From: Monocercomonoides exilis
Lineage: Eukaryota; Preaxostyla; Oxymonadida; Polymastigidae
Direction: 5' to 3'
Length of the DNA stretch: 64,000 nucleotides
NCBI GenBank assembly: GCA_001643675.2
Contig: LSRY02000014.1
Coordinates: forward strand, 684,501-748,500
Below are positions 58,101-64,000 of the stretch, piece after piece (the first letter of the stretch is position 1; each line of letters starts with the position of its first letter). Made by a program: the position numbers and the translations under genes. Under the pieces are notes generated by a model. That model searched no databases and had not been told where the DNA came from. It saw nothing but the letters and a program-made list of their open reading frames with translations.

Positions 58101-58443
58101 GCGACTGCCTTCCAGCATCAATAATTGAACGAACGCTGCTCTGATCAAAGTGAATCTTCTGCGTTGTCAGCGAAGTGTTTGTCAAGCCCAATTGCGAAGA
58201 TATCTGACTATTAGTCAACTTTTGATAAAGATTTCCTTTTGTTTTTCCAATCTCTTTTGCGAATGAAGATCCTTCAATCCCCCACTTATGTTTTATGTCA
58301 TAAGATAAAAAAGGCTTCTCATCACTCCTCTTTTCAAAGAAATCAATGTTTTCAGTCTTTATTGAACTTTGACCTTGACAGTCGGATTTTGGACTTTCTG
58401 TTGAGCAGCTCATGAGAATTAAATAGAAAAGAACAATAATCAT
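46174..58443 (-). CDS. Giant beta-helix membrane protein with pseudokinase tail
   Basis: A single uninterrupted frame. I start at 58443 because this Met begins a signal peptide (MIIVLFYLILMSCSTES), giving about 4,089 residues; an in-frame ATG at 58503 adds 20. After a poorly conserved N-terminal beta-helix come eight modules, each opened by a CG-x4-PC-type motif near residues 566, 908, 1283, 1689, 2080, 2446, 2753 and 3137. A conserved NNNPSIEGYPSLRRNIICSD block follows, then one TM helix (about 3641-3667), a juxtamembrane segment nearly identical to the paralogue (EMSPEEQWRRAEREAEKKNE), and a kinase-fold domain from about 3824. That domain keeps RWKAPE (about 3960), FSIGMMLWE and a C-lobe RPT, but has LNN in place of HRD, no DFG, and an acidic Ser/Asp insertion where the activation segment should be. 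Probably a cell-surface receptor or adhesin signalling by binding, not catalysis. Confidence 0.9.
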   Translation of the reverse strand: MIIVLFYLILMSCSTESPKSDCQGQSSIKTENIDFFEKRSDEKPFLSYDIKHKWGIEGSSFAKEIGKTKGNLYQKLTNSQISSQLGLTNTSLTTQKIHFDQSSVRSIIDAGRQSLVFVDQCVIAISCCSESNMFRSSASTFLIKNLTLLSLEPTTSISSLVGPGNRLPIETQENDVNIVESSFMSFALTEIPFVSSVPSSIISIVHSDFANVTATGPRDFRTACDKCCCLAIIDSCSFTEVDNVLDGEIVSSINGQSAMDAFNTSFARCRKTGNDLKIEGNIIMKKQDLGERNDTLQFIACEWHNTSSAFTNESVSDSSTKYSGGAIGIYGEDNCVVIVEDCLFDTCTCQRYGGAIMVYYGKSVQWKRNVFERCDSRGDAGVSLLFCIVQCTSIEDCVCRNTSARAYGGGIRIQACRSTGCEEDGPIVSRCYFDTCDVKSSIGGGALLFCSMSYTMKTHECTFKNSTASFGGGVYYYFLFSGTINYQMIVFSFFHNNSAYDQKGNDIYIYDNTSVIGENFILCVSSFSTRAEGNRVYHSALGEKNSWLPNGILERFVKKDGVDKDFCGIDEGSACQSIEYVVESFSDSGEQRLKLLESVFSPKRGVSRPLRDIVVRGVAQEQCVIKTENLPGQFLFEVSSGSLLGSNFSVEHSAAKQGMTLFAVSSVGKMKLNRMKLFASEDHGSGLPFTSPLIICSGAGTLNVDELQISGLFLSNCSVFNSLVGGIELKNVLVENLQRLHGNGSVVNEVVGSGEMVDLSNVSLNNCSCQEGDGGGFCIRVKRGGSLRVGNWSKTALKQCSVADEETKKGKGGGMMICVEDGGEDIILEDVQFSGCSGWWGRNVFVEARELSRVVSSTSVLFGTTKMENKDMMGMEDGCGEEAVPLLAYLAVFGGSGYVGGSGMRDFSGCGTKNYPCRTIGKVVHLRFGDGKRAIVVQEGFVWKEETVMGNEEWELKCVSERTAVRVECPEMLSGKAVIVSRMKTSMTNIRFQLAPFQGSSEKVFVECQAGSMLLSYCEAEMAESGDELMNTFAKASGGLLKFVNFKMRNVVFGDISAIVGVESEAGTELVMENCLFDSVKLGGGSAVSVSNVNVMNATKSNFTSITRATGDGGGMSVAACGETGLHSALIEECTFNACSVNEIGKGGGGMHLHIAKTNVVKVNKCSFCLCTATATPGKGLGGGFLIEADEADANFVVSLPSFGEGGANSAEYGNDLFMESPNLTESVIEERFPFGKSMQLSEVDGMRGFDGADRLNAIPLVYLLHDVGSTISASSANGLDVVGCGFIEYPCKTVGYSFQRQQEQEKDVEVVGVFELNESVSLSHEKGCFVHGKSEMSEVIVHGSASGETGLLHMKGNGQPNSCVKLLLFSVPGSAQEHEALFSQESKGTLRIENCSFRSLSEGAIRTFCVVVASNGKTELAFVAVDNMCFSGSNLARIEGAAAVDIANMKSLNATTSSETGLVYVCGAEAQLNVKNSVFDNEGSGKECRIINSCGAKGVILEECVLKSGIVRGRNGSAVCCVVGEEQILKIVGGNFESCESTGGNGGGIFVKVKAGGLTELGNTSSVQAIECSDCHAGSVEDSGGRGGGMYLSVDDEVKAFCIQNAVFDGCSATRGGNWVFVEGKELKRIVNGTTIGFEFEKAVEIARLDDVGGCESNAVDQVIPLAVLFRGMPAVGCVGGSGIDYEVCGFKDFACKTIEHAGSVLFGKKNATLKLQSSFVFEKDIILDAQPMDICGEANGTLIKVKEDGNGIGKGMIETQQDIRLHGMVFQLPRSEGDGREKWMMCCSSMNLKIEECDFVNENGVVGMGIVAVSGGRMEMTRCRIEECVFVKAGVILFDGNEAEGVLDGIYMRNVGVSEEGSVVRAKAGGNVEIANSEFRERNETDGNVIRVEGDISVGMRNSTFSGLKRGAGNGGAIDGKVGEAERVEIVNCTLEHNGCDAGGSRGGSVIVEVDDGGYFGFDENTVNRSTVPSGSGFGGGLYMNLWGTRSEYSMKKIVFDENGALKGKDVFVECIQPRLMIVGVLWNGSAQNDTAEDRLWVLDRLSETTEGVTMMEYLFPSSSRFVFVNGNGSNSTLCGYRELPCESVDLGFQLMNTTHSIIQLQATTPVSGQIDRNGDSLTIQGDESKPSLVIGGDAQFVLSSGEALTQLVFSDVKFDLSGVNGGGSAFDCVVEACAGQCSFVGDIFWSGGEEGNGACEKWIVVGKGGTVRFDDCEVRSVIFFGERGIIQARSGTVILAKTLITGCSGREGSGFVVVCDGSSCTADGCTVDNCWCTYDGGGWKIETGGRMKMMNGSTISGCKSVEGRGGGGSCVVGLGGELIMKWVRVEMCSVDEGKGRGGGIFIQVEGADGKGMNLREVWFKENKGKEGKDLFLECVDLNNTATQASIAIDLFDENGVRIADMAGVDEVNFDESVDLMLFLVERRAGVVVVDGGKGIDVKGCGSEAFPCKSIWSGVGHFDDSAERYLQIVNVGSVKDCYEFLEETSVVGVTGGEREKVILVIQGNPKRDGVFEAVLTARASLTIGRVSLELPSKLENELKAAIISKAGTLTLESCQIVCEAEVKFGVIEASGDGVELINCQMESSSFSVVPFLLLARAVIEGCNFTGIRTDGGKKGGVAEIEVGREGNVVVNRTRLMKCGCSIEDGKGGFAFLNTTNTEESPRFVFEGLVFDQNEAWLGRNVFIVDCDLNESVNQDAFIFNYGSGEGDTDGNMFVGSDGKFVETDLLRFLVSYEGWEVYVGKEGFDVARCGRQEDPCNSFWKGMEQLKSEGESRLMFVSEETVIQDEHDLEEFEMKSDGKRDESKKSRVVFEKKASVGELWFIRSHGGVLVEDICFEQAEAFEEHVKALIWNEGGLLNLSDCSFVSAAKDGSEFSCSLVFAKQGVLIVHLFRMESSNIGDSVFAVGDEATCVIEKATISGVNMNCDAIVKIVGEENALGRFETNLVGSVELKDCILEGVQGRSDRCSVMRTDTGKGVMMKVNGSVASDCRAKQSLQGGVMELWINGGGRMNMVNSSIVRCSCSDIGKGGGVYVGSNETGMLDFEFRTMVFVANTAGVGCDIFVQCFSISSQINETQFRFDLRKISDQEKGICGIDSTEHKTDTNLLDFITVYLSDTIYVCSEQSSGGKNDRQCGAPLLPCATIDYALDHLTGEYVSEMYVVEQANLEGEAELNEMELSSRLRNPCVVNVGASINGTSDFIIQAINNVAISRVCFEYCSTSSDSHSSFLCVKSGLSTLGSCSFRSSSMISERASVGYHIIRVFNGGCLLERCSVSELHLTVSAINGESDSISIISSVFEDVSFEEPIISLTSKVLMESKDEKRISLLQSVRVENVTQQSDQVPLEFSELIHQLELSNCSVSIAVAKGYGSCAMDINKCASASMDLCLFDGLRNKDGKEKDENTDLEGICKWNESLIRLSDSNVMMKDTSVVNSSIGGLSICGGSVTIEAGNFTNNNPSIEGYPSLRRNIICSDSGVLNVMNLKGGDGLKDNSSLWILDEGCELSGMMEERGSPLFIPVVEEARNETGSEGRTIITLSGRLLLPCDVWLKLSFRNGREEVVESYGIGEKESVSENEIVAVVSSVQMGAVGAETEVSVSLLFGKIDSPSSTDLFILKNRSETEGKGDDRIVEGEKEGKSFWPIIVVVMAIILLIVLIVSVVLAIRWRKQKRRTEELEVIVEDTVKKDPKAFEMVTMEMSPEEQWRRAEREAEKKNEERMKKRVYEKSLGHSESSEHLLSESGSTEYILGRDSDKIPEWMLEKVDEKEVEEETRKRTPSPSISSTSTTDTSDTESTFVRGEDLCPTTSSMSNLVDAMACSSPHEKLIVDLRDSLFMLLHGRNEKKEMAIGSIQEREQTAAQILFWVANLALHSFDEMENPLQSLNNLSPHIVLFSKHMVICVVMHSDLLSDDDSDSSSISSSTVVTSTSDDDGNDDDSLPSSAFEEDEDAFKKECLRWKAPELQMNKKMGATKESVSFSIGMMLWECLTLQIPFGEYEAEVAGQKIVNGERPNVEIEKGASFTEIVHHALSPHPGNRPTLIVMKREFIQHFPAGAAMLTVSDAIDFENESEDEDSNTIKSISLLGSRY

Positions 58444-58503
58444 CGATAACTGCTTCTCGCCCCGTCTCAGATAGAAGAAAATACCTTCTCTCCAAACAAT
58501 CAA

Positions 58504-59913
58504 TATTTTCTGCCAAGATCAAAATCGAATATTAAATTTTTGCTCTGATAAAAATTATTTTTCCAAAAAAATTATATCCTGCTCAACTTTTGAAGAACAA
58601 ACATATTGAAGATTTTCACAGAAGATCAGAAGGCAAAGATGGTCATTTCTGTGTCAAAGACGATTTTTCGCAATTTTCGTGAAATTACTCAAAAGATGCT
58701 CTAAATAACGGTCCAATTATTAACAGAAAAATAAACAACAAAGAAAAAATAAAATTAAAAAGATAAGTTTGATGATCAAACTTGTTCAAAATTTCTGCCA
58801 CATATTTCCCAAAAGTCTCTTTCGTTTGTTTGTTTCCGATTTTCTTCATTATTTGATGAGTCAACCGTTAACAAAAAAATAAAATAGGCTGTTGGACTTA
58901 AATTGCACGATATTTGTAATGATTCTGATGAATGTAAACTTTCACAATGATCAATCATCAATTTTTTGTTCTTTCTTTCTTATCAATGCTATTCATCAAT
59001 CTCTTTTTCCTGATACTCTTTCGATGGTGGTGCATTTTCGCATTATACTTCAAATTCAACTCAATTTGAAATAGAGAATCCGTTTTGACAAAGAATCGTC
59101 TTCTTTTTCAGTATCATCTTTTCTTCACTCGCATTTTCCAATTTCGCGAATAAATCGATGATAATTGTTGCAATAAATGTTATTACTCACTGCGTATCAA
59201 CGATTTGCAAAATATCACTTTTGGAAACTGAATGTTCTGGTGCTGGATGGTTCATTTATTGTGAAATCAGTTCTCGAAAATCGAAAATAAAAATAGAATA
59301 ATGTCTTTCATCCAAAGCAAGCAGCTTGAAAATAGCAACTTCTATCTCTCAAATTTTGCTGTTGTATTATGATGTGGCTTCATTACGCAATTACTGAAAT
59401 ATATTCAAACCTATGAAAATATTACCATTAAAAGCAAATTTCAATAAATAAATTGTGAAATTTGTTAGACCAGTAAGTTTTCATACATAATATTGCAACT
59501 TTGTTGTCTTTCGCTTTTTTTTTAGATAAGAAAAATGCGTTTTTTAATATATATGAAAAACAATATGGGTAATTTTATGTGATAATGAAAAAAGTCAACA
59601 AACAGTTTAATTATATTGCTATGATATTGACAATTCTGTTATAATTAAAAGTGTTGAAGAAATTTTTTTGCATATTTTTTGTTGTCGAAATTAAGTTTTC
59701 TTTTCGCAATTTTCGAATGTTAAAGAAATATTTTCAATATTTTTCAAAGTTAAAATAAGAGTATTATCTTTGAGTTTTAGATGCAAGCCTTCAATGTTAA
59801 ATATTATCCCTTCAAAAACAATCAAATAATAACCAAGAATATCAAATGCGAAATGTGAAATGTTTTATTCTTTTTTAAAAAGCATAAATAATGTGAAAAA
59901 GTCATTTATTTAA
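58504..59913. other. Intergenic region, no gene seen
   Basis: 1.4 kb of AT-rich DNA. A GATCA core (TGATCT on the minus strand) lies about 10-15 nt upstream of ATG 58503. No supported open frame, RNA gene or repeat. Confidence 0.5.
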
Positions 59914-62587
59914 TCAGCCTCTTTTTTGTTGTAATGTAATTAATCTATCATGTTCAGCCTCCAGCAACGCTTTTAATCTTGCTTTATCGGCTTTGACTTC
60001 ACTTAGCTCTTCTTCAACATTTCTTTTATCTTGCTCTGAAATTGAAATTTTCTCTTTGAGTTCATGGATCCTTCCCATTAACGTGTCTTGCAGCATTGAC
60101 TTGCTCTGCTTTATGGATTCTATTTGTCCCATCAATTGCCCAAATTGTGATTCTGCTTTTTCTTCTGCAGCAACGGCTTGTGCACACCTCTGTGCCATTT
60201 CAGCTATCTGAGACTTTAAGGAAGTTATCTCAGCGTTATAAGCATCTTCTTTATTACGCAATTGCTTTTGAATTGTTCAAAAGTTGACATAATTTAACAA
60301 TTTAAATTATGTTTTTAAATTAATAAACATCGAAACATGATTCAATTGTTTCAAGAAGAATAAATCATTTCTTATTTAGAAAACAAAGTCAGCAAGCAAA
60401 TGTTATTGCAAACCTGGATCGTTGCGTTCAATTCATTGATTTCGCTTTGGCGTTTTTGTTCTTCTTTTGAAGCATTGGTAAGTTGATTTTTCAGCTATGA
60501 AGCATCAATATTTTGAAAAAGTTTATAAAATTATCATTATTCAAAAAAAATGATCTCTCAATTAATTCAAACGTTTTCTTCAATGCTTTTCTGTTTTTCT
60601 TCATATCTTTCTTTGTCGTTGTCCTGAATGTTTTGGAGGCGCTTCAATTCAAGTACTTCTTCTGCTAATGCCCTGTTCTGCTTCCATTAGCGTTTTAATA
60701 TTTGTGATAAAATCATGTGAATATATTAGTAAATAATAACTGATGAAGCACACTTGCTCTTGCGATTTTTTCAGCTTGCTCGTAACTTCTTCCAACTCAT
60801 TTTCAAATTGCTCTTTAAGAGATTGCATTTGCACTTCGCTCGATTCGTTCTATTCAAATATTGAATATTAAAAATTAACAAATGAAAAAGAGTTGATAAG
60901 AAATAAATTAATAAACAAGAATTAAACAATCATTTCAAAACATCGATGATCGTGTTAATTTAATTTCAAAAAATAAAGCAAATGCGAAACTCACTCAAAT
61001 TTTCAGAAACAGAATTTTTATTGCATACCCGGAGCAAAATCCGATCAAGTTCTTTTTTCATCTTCTCTCGTTCACGATCTGCGTCTTTCATCTCCCTTTC
61101 CATTATGCTAAGTTGCTCTGTGGCATTTTCCCGTTCCTCACTTAAATGTTCAACAGCATTCTGTAACTGTGCAATTTTTGTGGAGGAGGATTCTTGAAGT
61201 GATTCAAGCTCAGTTGTGAGTTGCTTTTCCTGCAAGCGTTCAGAAATTCATTGAAGTTGTTCATGAAAATGTTATTTGCAAATGTGCAATAACAATATTT
61301 TCAGAATCGTCAAAAAATGCATGCGTGCATGCATTTATTTTCAAGAAGAAAAGAAAAAATGCGAATATCTCAATGAAAATAATATAATACGTTTTGGTGA
61401 AGCTCTTTTACCACTGCCATTGAACCAGAATATTTCTTTGTAATTTTTTCAAGATCGCTTTTTGTTGTTTTCAGTTCTTCTCTCAGATCGTTTAACTAAG
61501 TCGGGAAATCAGATGAGTTGTTTAAATAAAAATACTTTTCAAACTTCTATTTCTGATGCTCGGAACTTTTCGTCTAAAAAATTTTTGTCTTCTTCTGTTT
61601 TCTCCAATAAATTTGTTGCCTCTCGCAAGTCTTGTTGTAACATTCTGTTTTATATTATTGTTTAATAATGATGTTAAAAAATTGATGACAAACTTCAATT
61701 TCGATGTTTTGTCTTCTAAAGCTTCAGCCAATTTTCTATTTTCCTCTTCTCTTCTTGACACTTGAAATTGAAGACTTTTCTGCAAAAATAATTATAAATA
61801 TAAAGAAAAAATGATTTTTGGAAAAAAGTTTTCAAACCCTGTAATCATCAACATCATCAAAGCCAGACTTTTTCGCGTTCATTAACATCGCATTTTGAAG
61901 TGCAGTTATAGTTGTGCTCGATTCGTCGAGTTCATCGTGTAGTTGGTCTATTTCATCACGGAGTTGCGTCCTTTCTTCCTGGTGATGCAAATGATAAATA
62001 TGAAAGAGTGAATATTGCGAAAGGTTGAAAGCAACTCTTCGTGTCATATAAAAAAATACTTTCATTTCTTGAATTTTTCCAACAAGCTTTTGAATCTTAT
62101 CTGCTACGCCTTTGCCTTCCACTGTAACAACCATCTTTGATTGAAGTTTTCGAATTGTGGATTGTTGTTGAGTCGTTGTTTCTTCAAGTTGATGGCGAAC
62201 TAAGTATTCGTTTTGAATCTTATCAATCAGAGTCAATTTGAATTTGCAAATATAATATAGTAATAAACCTGTCGTGTAAGTGATTCAATTTGTTTTGACA
62301 TTGATTCGACTTCCTTTTTTAAACGTTGATTGTCTTCTGAATGTCTAATAAACTAAATTCAAAGAAATAAATTTCGTAAGTTGAAGAATAAATGATGTGA
62401 TTGGATAAAAGTTTTGTAAATGTTGAGAATGCATATCCAATATATTTAGAAATGCATCACATGAAAATAAAAATATTCAGAAAAGTTTGCAGACATTTGC
62501 CTTTTCTTTCTCATATTGAGAAGAAAGGATTTCAAATTTCTTGATCACGTCTAGAGTTTTTGAATCTGGACGTTGCCTAAAGGCCAT
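59914..62587 (-). CDS. Twelve-exon coiled-coil protein, 533 aa
   Basis: Exons (minus): 62495-62587, 62269-62352, 62060-62218, 61838-61978, 61694-61779, 61545-61644, 61391-61495, 61029-61229, 60754-60849, 60573-60677, 60414-60494 and 59914-60264; 1,602 nt, 533 residues. It starts MAFRQRPDSKTLDVIKKFEI and is predicted coiled coil almost throughout (for example RTQLRDEIDQLHDELDESS and MEREMKDADREREKMKKEL). One short non-coil block lies at NAKKSGFDDVDDYR. Ten of the eleven introns are phase 0; several donors are GTTTG-type. It looks like a cytoskeletal, flagellar or centrosomal structural protein, but I cannot assign a family, and generic coiled-coil similarity to myosin tails or tektins is not informative. 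Confidence 0.8.
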
Positions 62588-62713
62588 GAAATTAATACTT
62601 ATTCCTTTGAACAGAAATTTAATATGGTTTTCGAAAATAATAAATTCAAATTTTCTGTTAATGAAATGGAAAAAAATTGAATTGGTGAGATGATTTATTT
62701 GTGCAAAGAAAAT

Positions 62714-63879
62714 TTATTCATCTTCTTCGACTTCAAAATGCTCTCTTGTTGTTAGCCAGTTTTTATAATTATTCATTATTTCTTGAAGCTCAGCATTGCT
62801 AACATAATCCATACAAATATTTTCATCTTTTCGTTTTGCTTCATCCTTTGTAATAATCATTATTTCAATTTTTTCGTTCAGATCTTCAAAGGAGTCAACG
62901 CAATCGCTTCCAATTAGAGATTTCAAAACAACAAGAACAGCCCATTCAAGAGACTTTGTGATGACATGCTTCGATTGTGAAATGGAAGATGAAGCATAAT
63001 TTGACGATACAATCTGCGCAGATTGTGACGAAACAGAAGTTGAGTCAACTGCCATTGAAGAAGAAGTATTATCACTTTGAAGATCTGAATCCGTTTGCAA
63101 ATCATGAATTTCTGGTTCAACAGGAATCCATTTTCTTTGCCCCTCTTCAATATCTTTCCAGCCCTTTTTCAAATAATTAATAATATCTTCACTCTTTTCT
63201 CCAATTGCAGTCCCTTTCCATCCTCCATAGCTTCCAGAAGGAACTGTCTGATAAAGCTGAAAACCAAAATGATCGTCCCACCCAGCAAATAAAAGAGAAA
63301 CTCCAAATGGGCGCAACCCTCCAAATTGCGTAAAACTTTGTTTCAGATCACAAACTTCAAGAACTAGATTTTCAATTGGCATTTCTTCATCAAATACCAT
63401 CGAATGCTCCAAAGAAATGTCACGGGCATATTCGATAAGAGTTGAAGAATCGGAAGTTATTCCTTTATTAAAAAAAAAGTTTGTTGAATAAGTCATCAAC
63501 TTAAATAAGAAAAATTGTTAAAACCTGCAACTGCACATACAGTCCGTGAATTAATTTTAAAAATCTTTTCATGTGTAACTTCCAGAAGTGGATGAGTCGC
63601 AAGTTTAATCCCAGCTATAACGATTCCATCGTTTGTTCGAATAGCAACTGCAGCTCCAGATCTGCAAATTGCTTCCATTGCATATTCGGTCTGATGTAAT
63701 CGCCCTTGTAATAAATATTGTCATAAATATTAATTATTGAATAAAGAATCAGTAAATAACGCTTTCAAACCTTCTGGAGAAAATATAGTAGTTTGCGAAT
63801 CATATCTTCGTGCCTAATAAATAAAAATTTTTAATTTATGTGTCAGATTCCTAAAATAAGCCAAATACAATCAAACCAT
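62714..63879 (-). CDS. PSMA4: 20S proteasome subunit alpha-3 (PSMA4) with Ser-rich insertion
   Basis: Structural alpha-ring subunit of the 20S proteasome. Exons (minus): 63877-63879 (ATG alone), 63771-63813, 63525-63704 and 62714-63462; 975 nt, 324 residues. The spliced N-terminus ARRYDSQTTIFSPEGRLHQT plus EYAMEAI is the alpha-subunit signature. TQFGGLRPFGVSLLFAGWD, FGFQLYQTVPSGSYGGWK and AIGEKSEDIINYLKKG match alpha-3 specifically. Between LKKGWKD and the next conserved helix (LEWAVLVVLK) lies an insertion of about 60 residues rich in Ser/Asp/Gln, making the protein about 60 residues longer than its 261-aa human counterpart. The first exon is just the start codon, followed by GTTTGA...TTATTAG. 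The sequence upstream of that ATG is itself open to the window edge, so the true 5' structure is uncertain. Confidence 0.9.
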
Positions 63880-64000
63880 TTCAAACAGCAAATGATTGTG
63901 GTCTTGATCAATAACCCCTTTAGCACATAATTTTCTGAATCCATTTTTGTTATCATTAATTTTACATGTCAGGTATAAGGCAATATAAGATAATATTTTT
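63871..64000 (-). CDS. 3' end of an upstream reading frame (partial)
   Basis: A minus-strand frame enters at the window edge and runs 42 codons to a TGA at 63871-63873. It has protein-like content (GFRKLCAKGVIDQDHNHLLF). Its last codons (ATG GTT TGA) overlap the PSMA4 start codon and the first bases of PSMA4 intron 1. It may be the C-terminus of a separate gene, an N-terminal extension spliced in frame to PSMA4, or a chance open frame. Confidence 0.4.
   Translation of the reverse strand, partial: KILSYIALYLTCKINDNKNGFRKLCAKGVIDQDHNHLLFEMV

Noticed and set aside
58892-59074. Short open frames in the 58.5-59.9 kb spacer
   Set aside because: About 60 codons each, AT-driven composition, no splice or family support.
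1-64000. Alternative genetic code with TAA/TAG as Gln
   Set aside because: TAA, TAG and TGA all end identifiable genes at expected places, and long frames contain no internal TAA or TAG.
1-64000. tRNA, rRNA, CRISPR or transposase genes
   Set aside because: No convincing tRNA B-box with cloverleaf, no rRNA blocks, no spaced direct repeats, and no transposase-like protein were seen.

Overview
This window is nuclear DNA of a flagellated, intron-rich, AT-rich protist. The best guess is an oxymonad or close relative (Metamonada, Preaxostyla; Monocercomonoides- or Blattamonas-like). That rests on three things: numerous short GT-AG introns, an SF-assemblin (flagellar-root fibre) gene, and giant beta-helix membrane proteins with kinase-like tails, which as I recall are expanded in that group. 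TAA, TAG and TGA all end recognisable genes (uS12, the 428-aa helical protein, DHX8), so the code is standard and not a Q-reassigned one. No prokaryotic, organellar, tRNA or CRISPR feature was seen.

Layout. 1-8 kb: a decayed coding fragment, ribosomal protein uS12 (RPS23) in four exons, a 618-aa helical protein, then about 3.7 kb of AT-rich DNA with one doubtful small gene. 8-22.6 kb: two minus-strand surface proteins, one of about 3,020 aa with a C-terminal pseudokinase and one of 1,368 aa with only a short tail. 23.6-30.5 kb: an 11-exon active protein kinase (minus) head-to-head with SF-assemblin (plus), then a second helical protein. 30.7-39.2 kb: a proline-rich, possibly formin-like protein and the zinc-knuckle protein CIR1 (both minus), the latter head-to-head with the spliceosomal DEAH helicase DHX8/Prp22. 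40-45 kb: a signal-peptide/TM protein with huge Ser and Arg/Glu tracts (minus), head-to-head with the axonemal coiled-coil protein CCDC96 (plus). 45-46 kb: an inverted-repeat element resembling a MITE. 46-58.4 kb: a second giant receptor-like protein of about 4,090 aa. 59.9-64 kb: a 12-exon coiled-coil protein and proteasome subunit alpha-3/PSMA4 (both minus), with the tail of another reading frame at the right edge.

Exon-intron structures were worked out by hand from reading frame, splice phase and protein-family fit; in every spliced model the summed exon lengths are a multiple of three. Of 49 introns placed, 19 begin GTTTG and 15 begin GTAT; only three begin with the textbook GTRAG. Several exons are tiny (a 3-nt ATG-only exon; 11, 18, 19 and 20 nt).

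Themes. Flagellar/cytoskeletal genes (SF-assemblin, CCDC96, possibly the formin-like and coiled-coil proteins) sit beside splicing factors and housekeeping genes. The most novel material is the surface-protein family: repeated beta-helix modules, each opening with a CG-x4-PC motif (8, 5 and 3 copies), a single TM helix and, in the two giants, a cytoplasmic kinase-fold domain that has lost its catalytic residues. A TGATCA hexamer lies 14-66 nt upstream of six start codons and may be a core promoter element.
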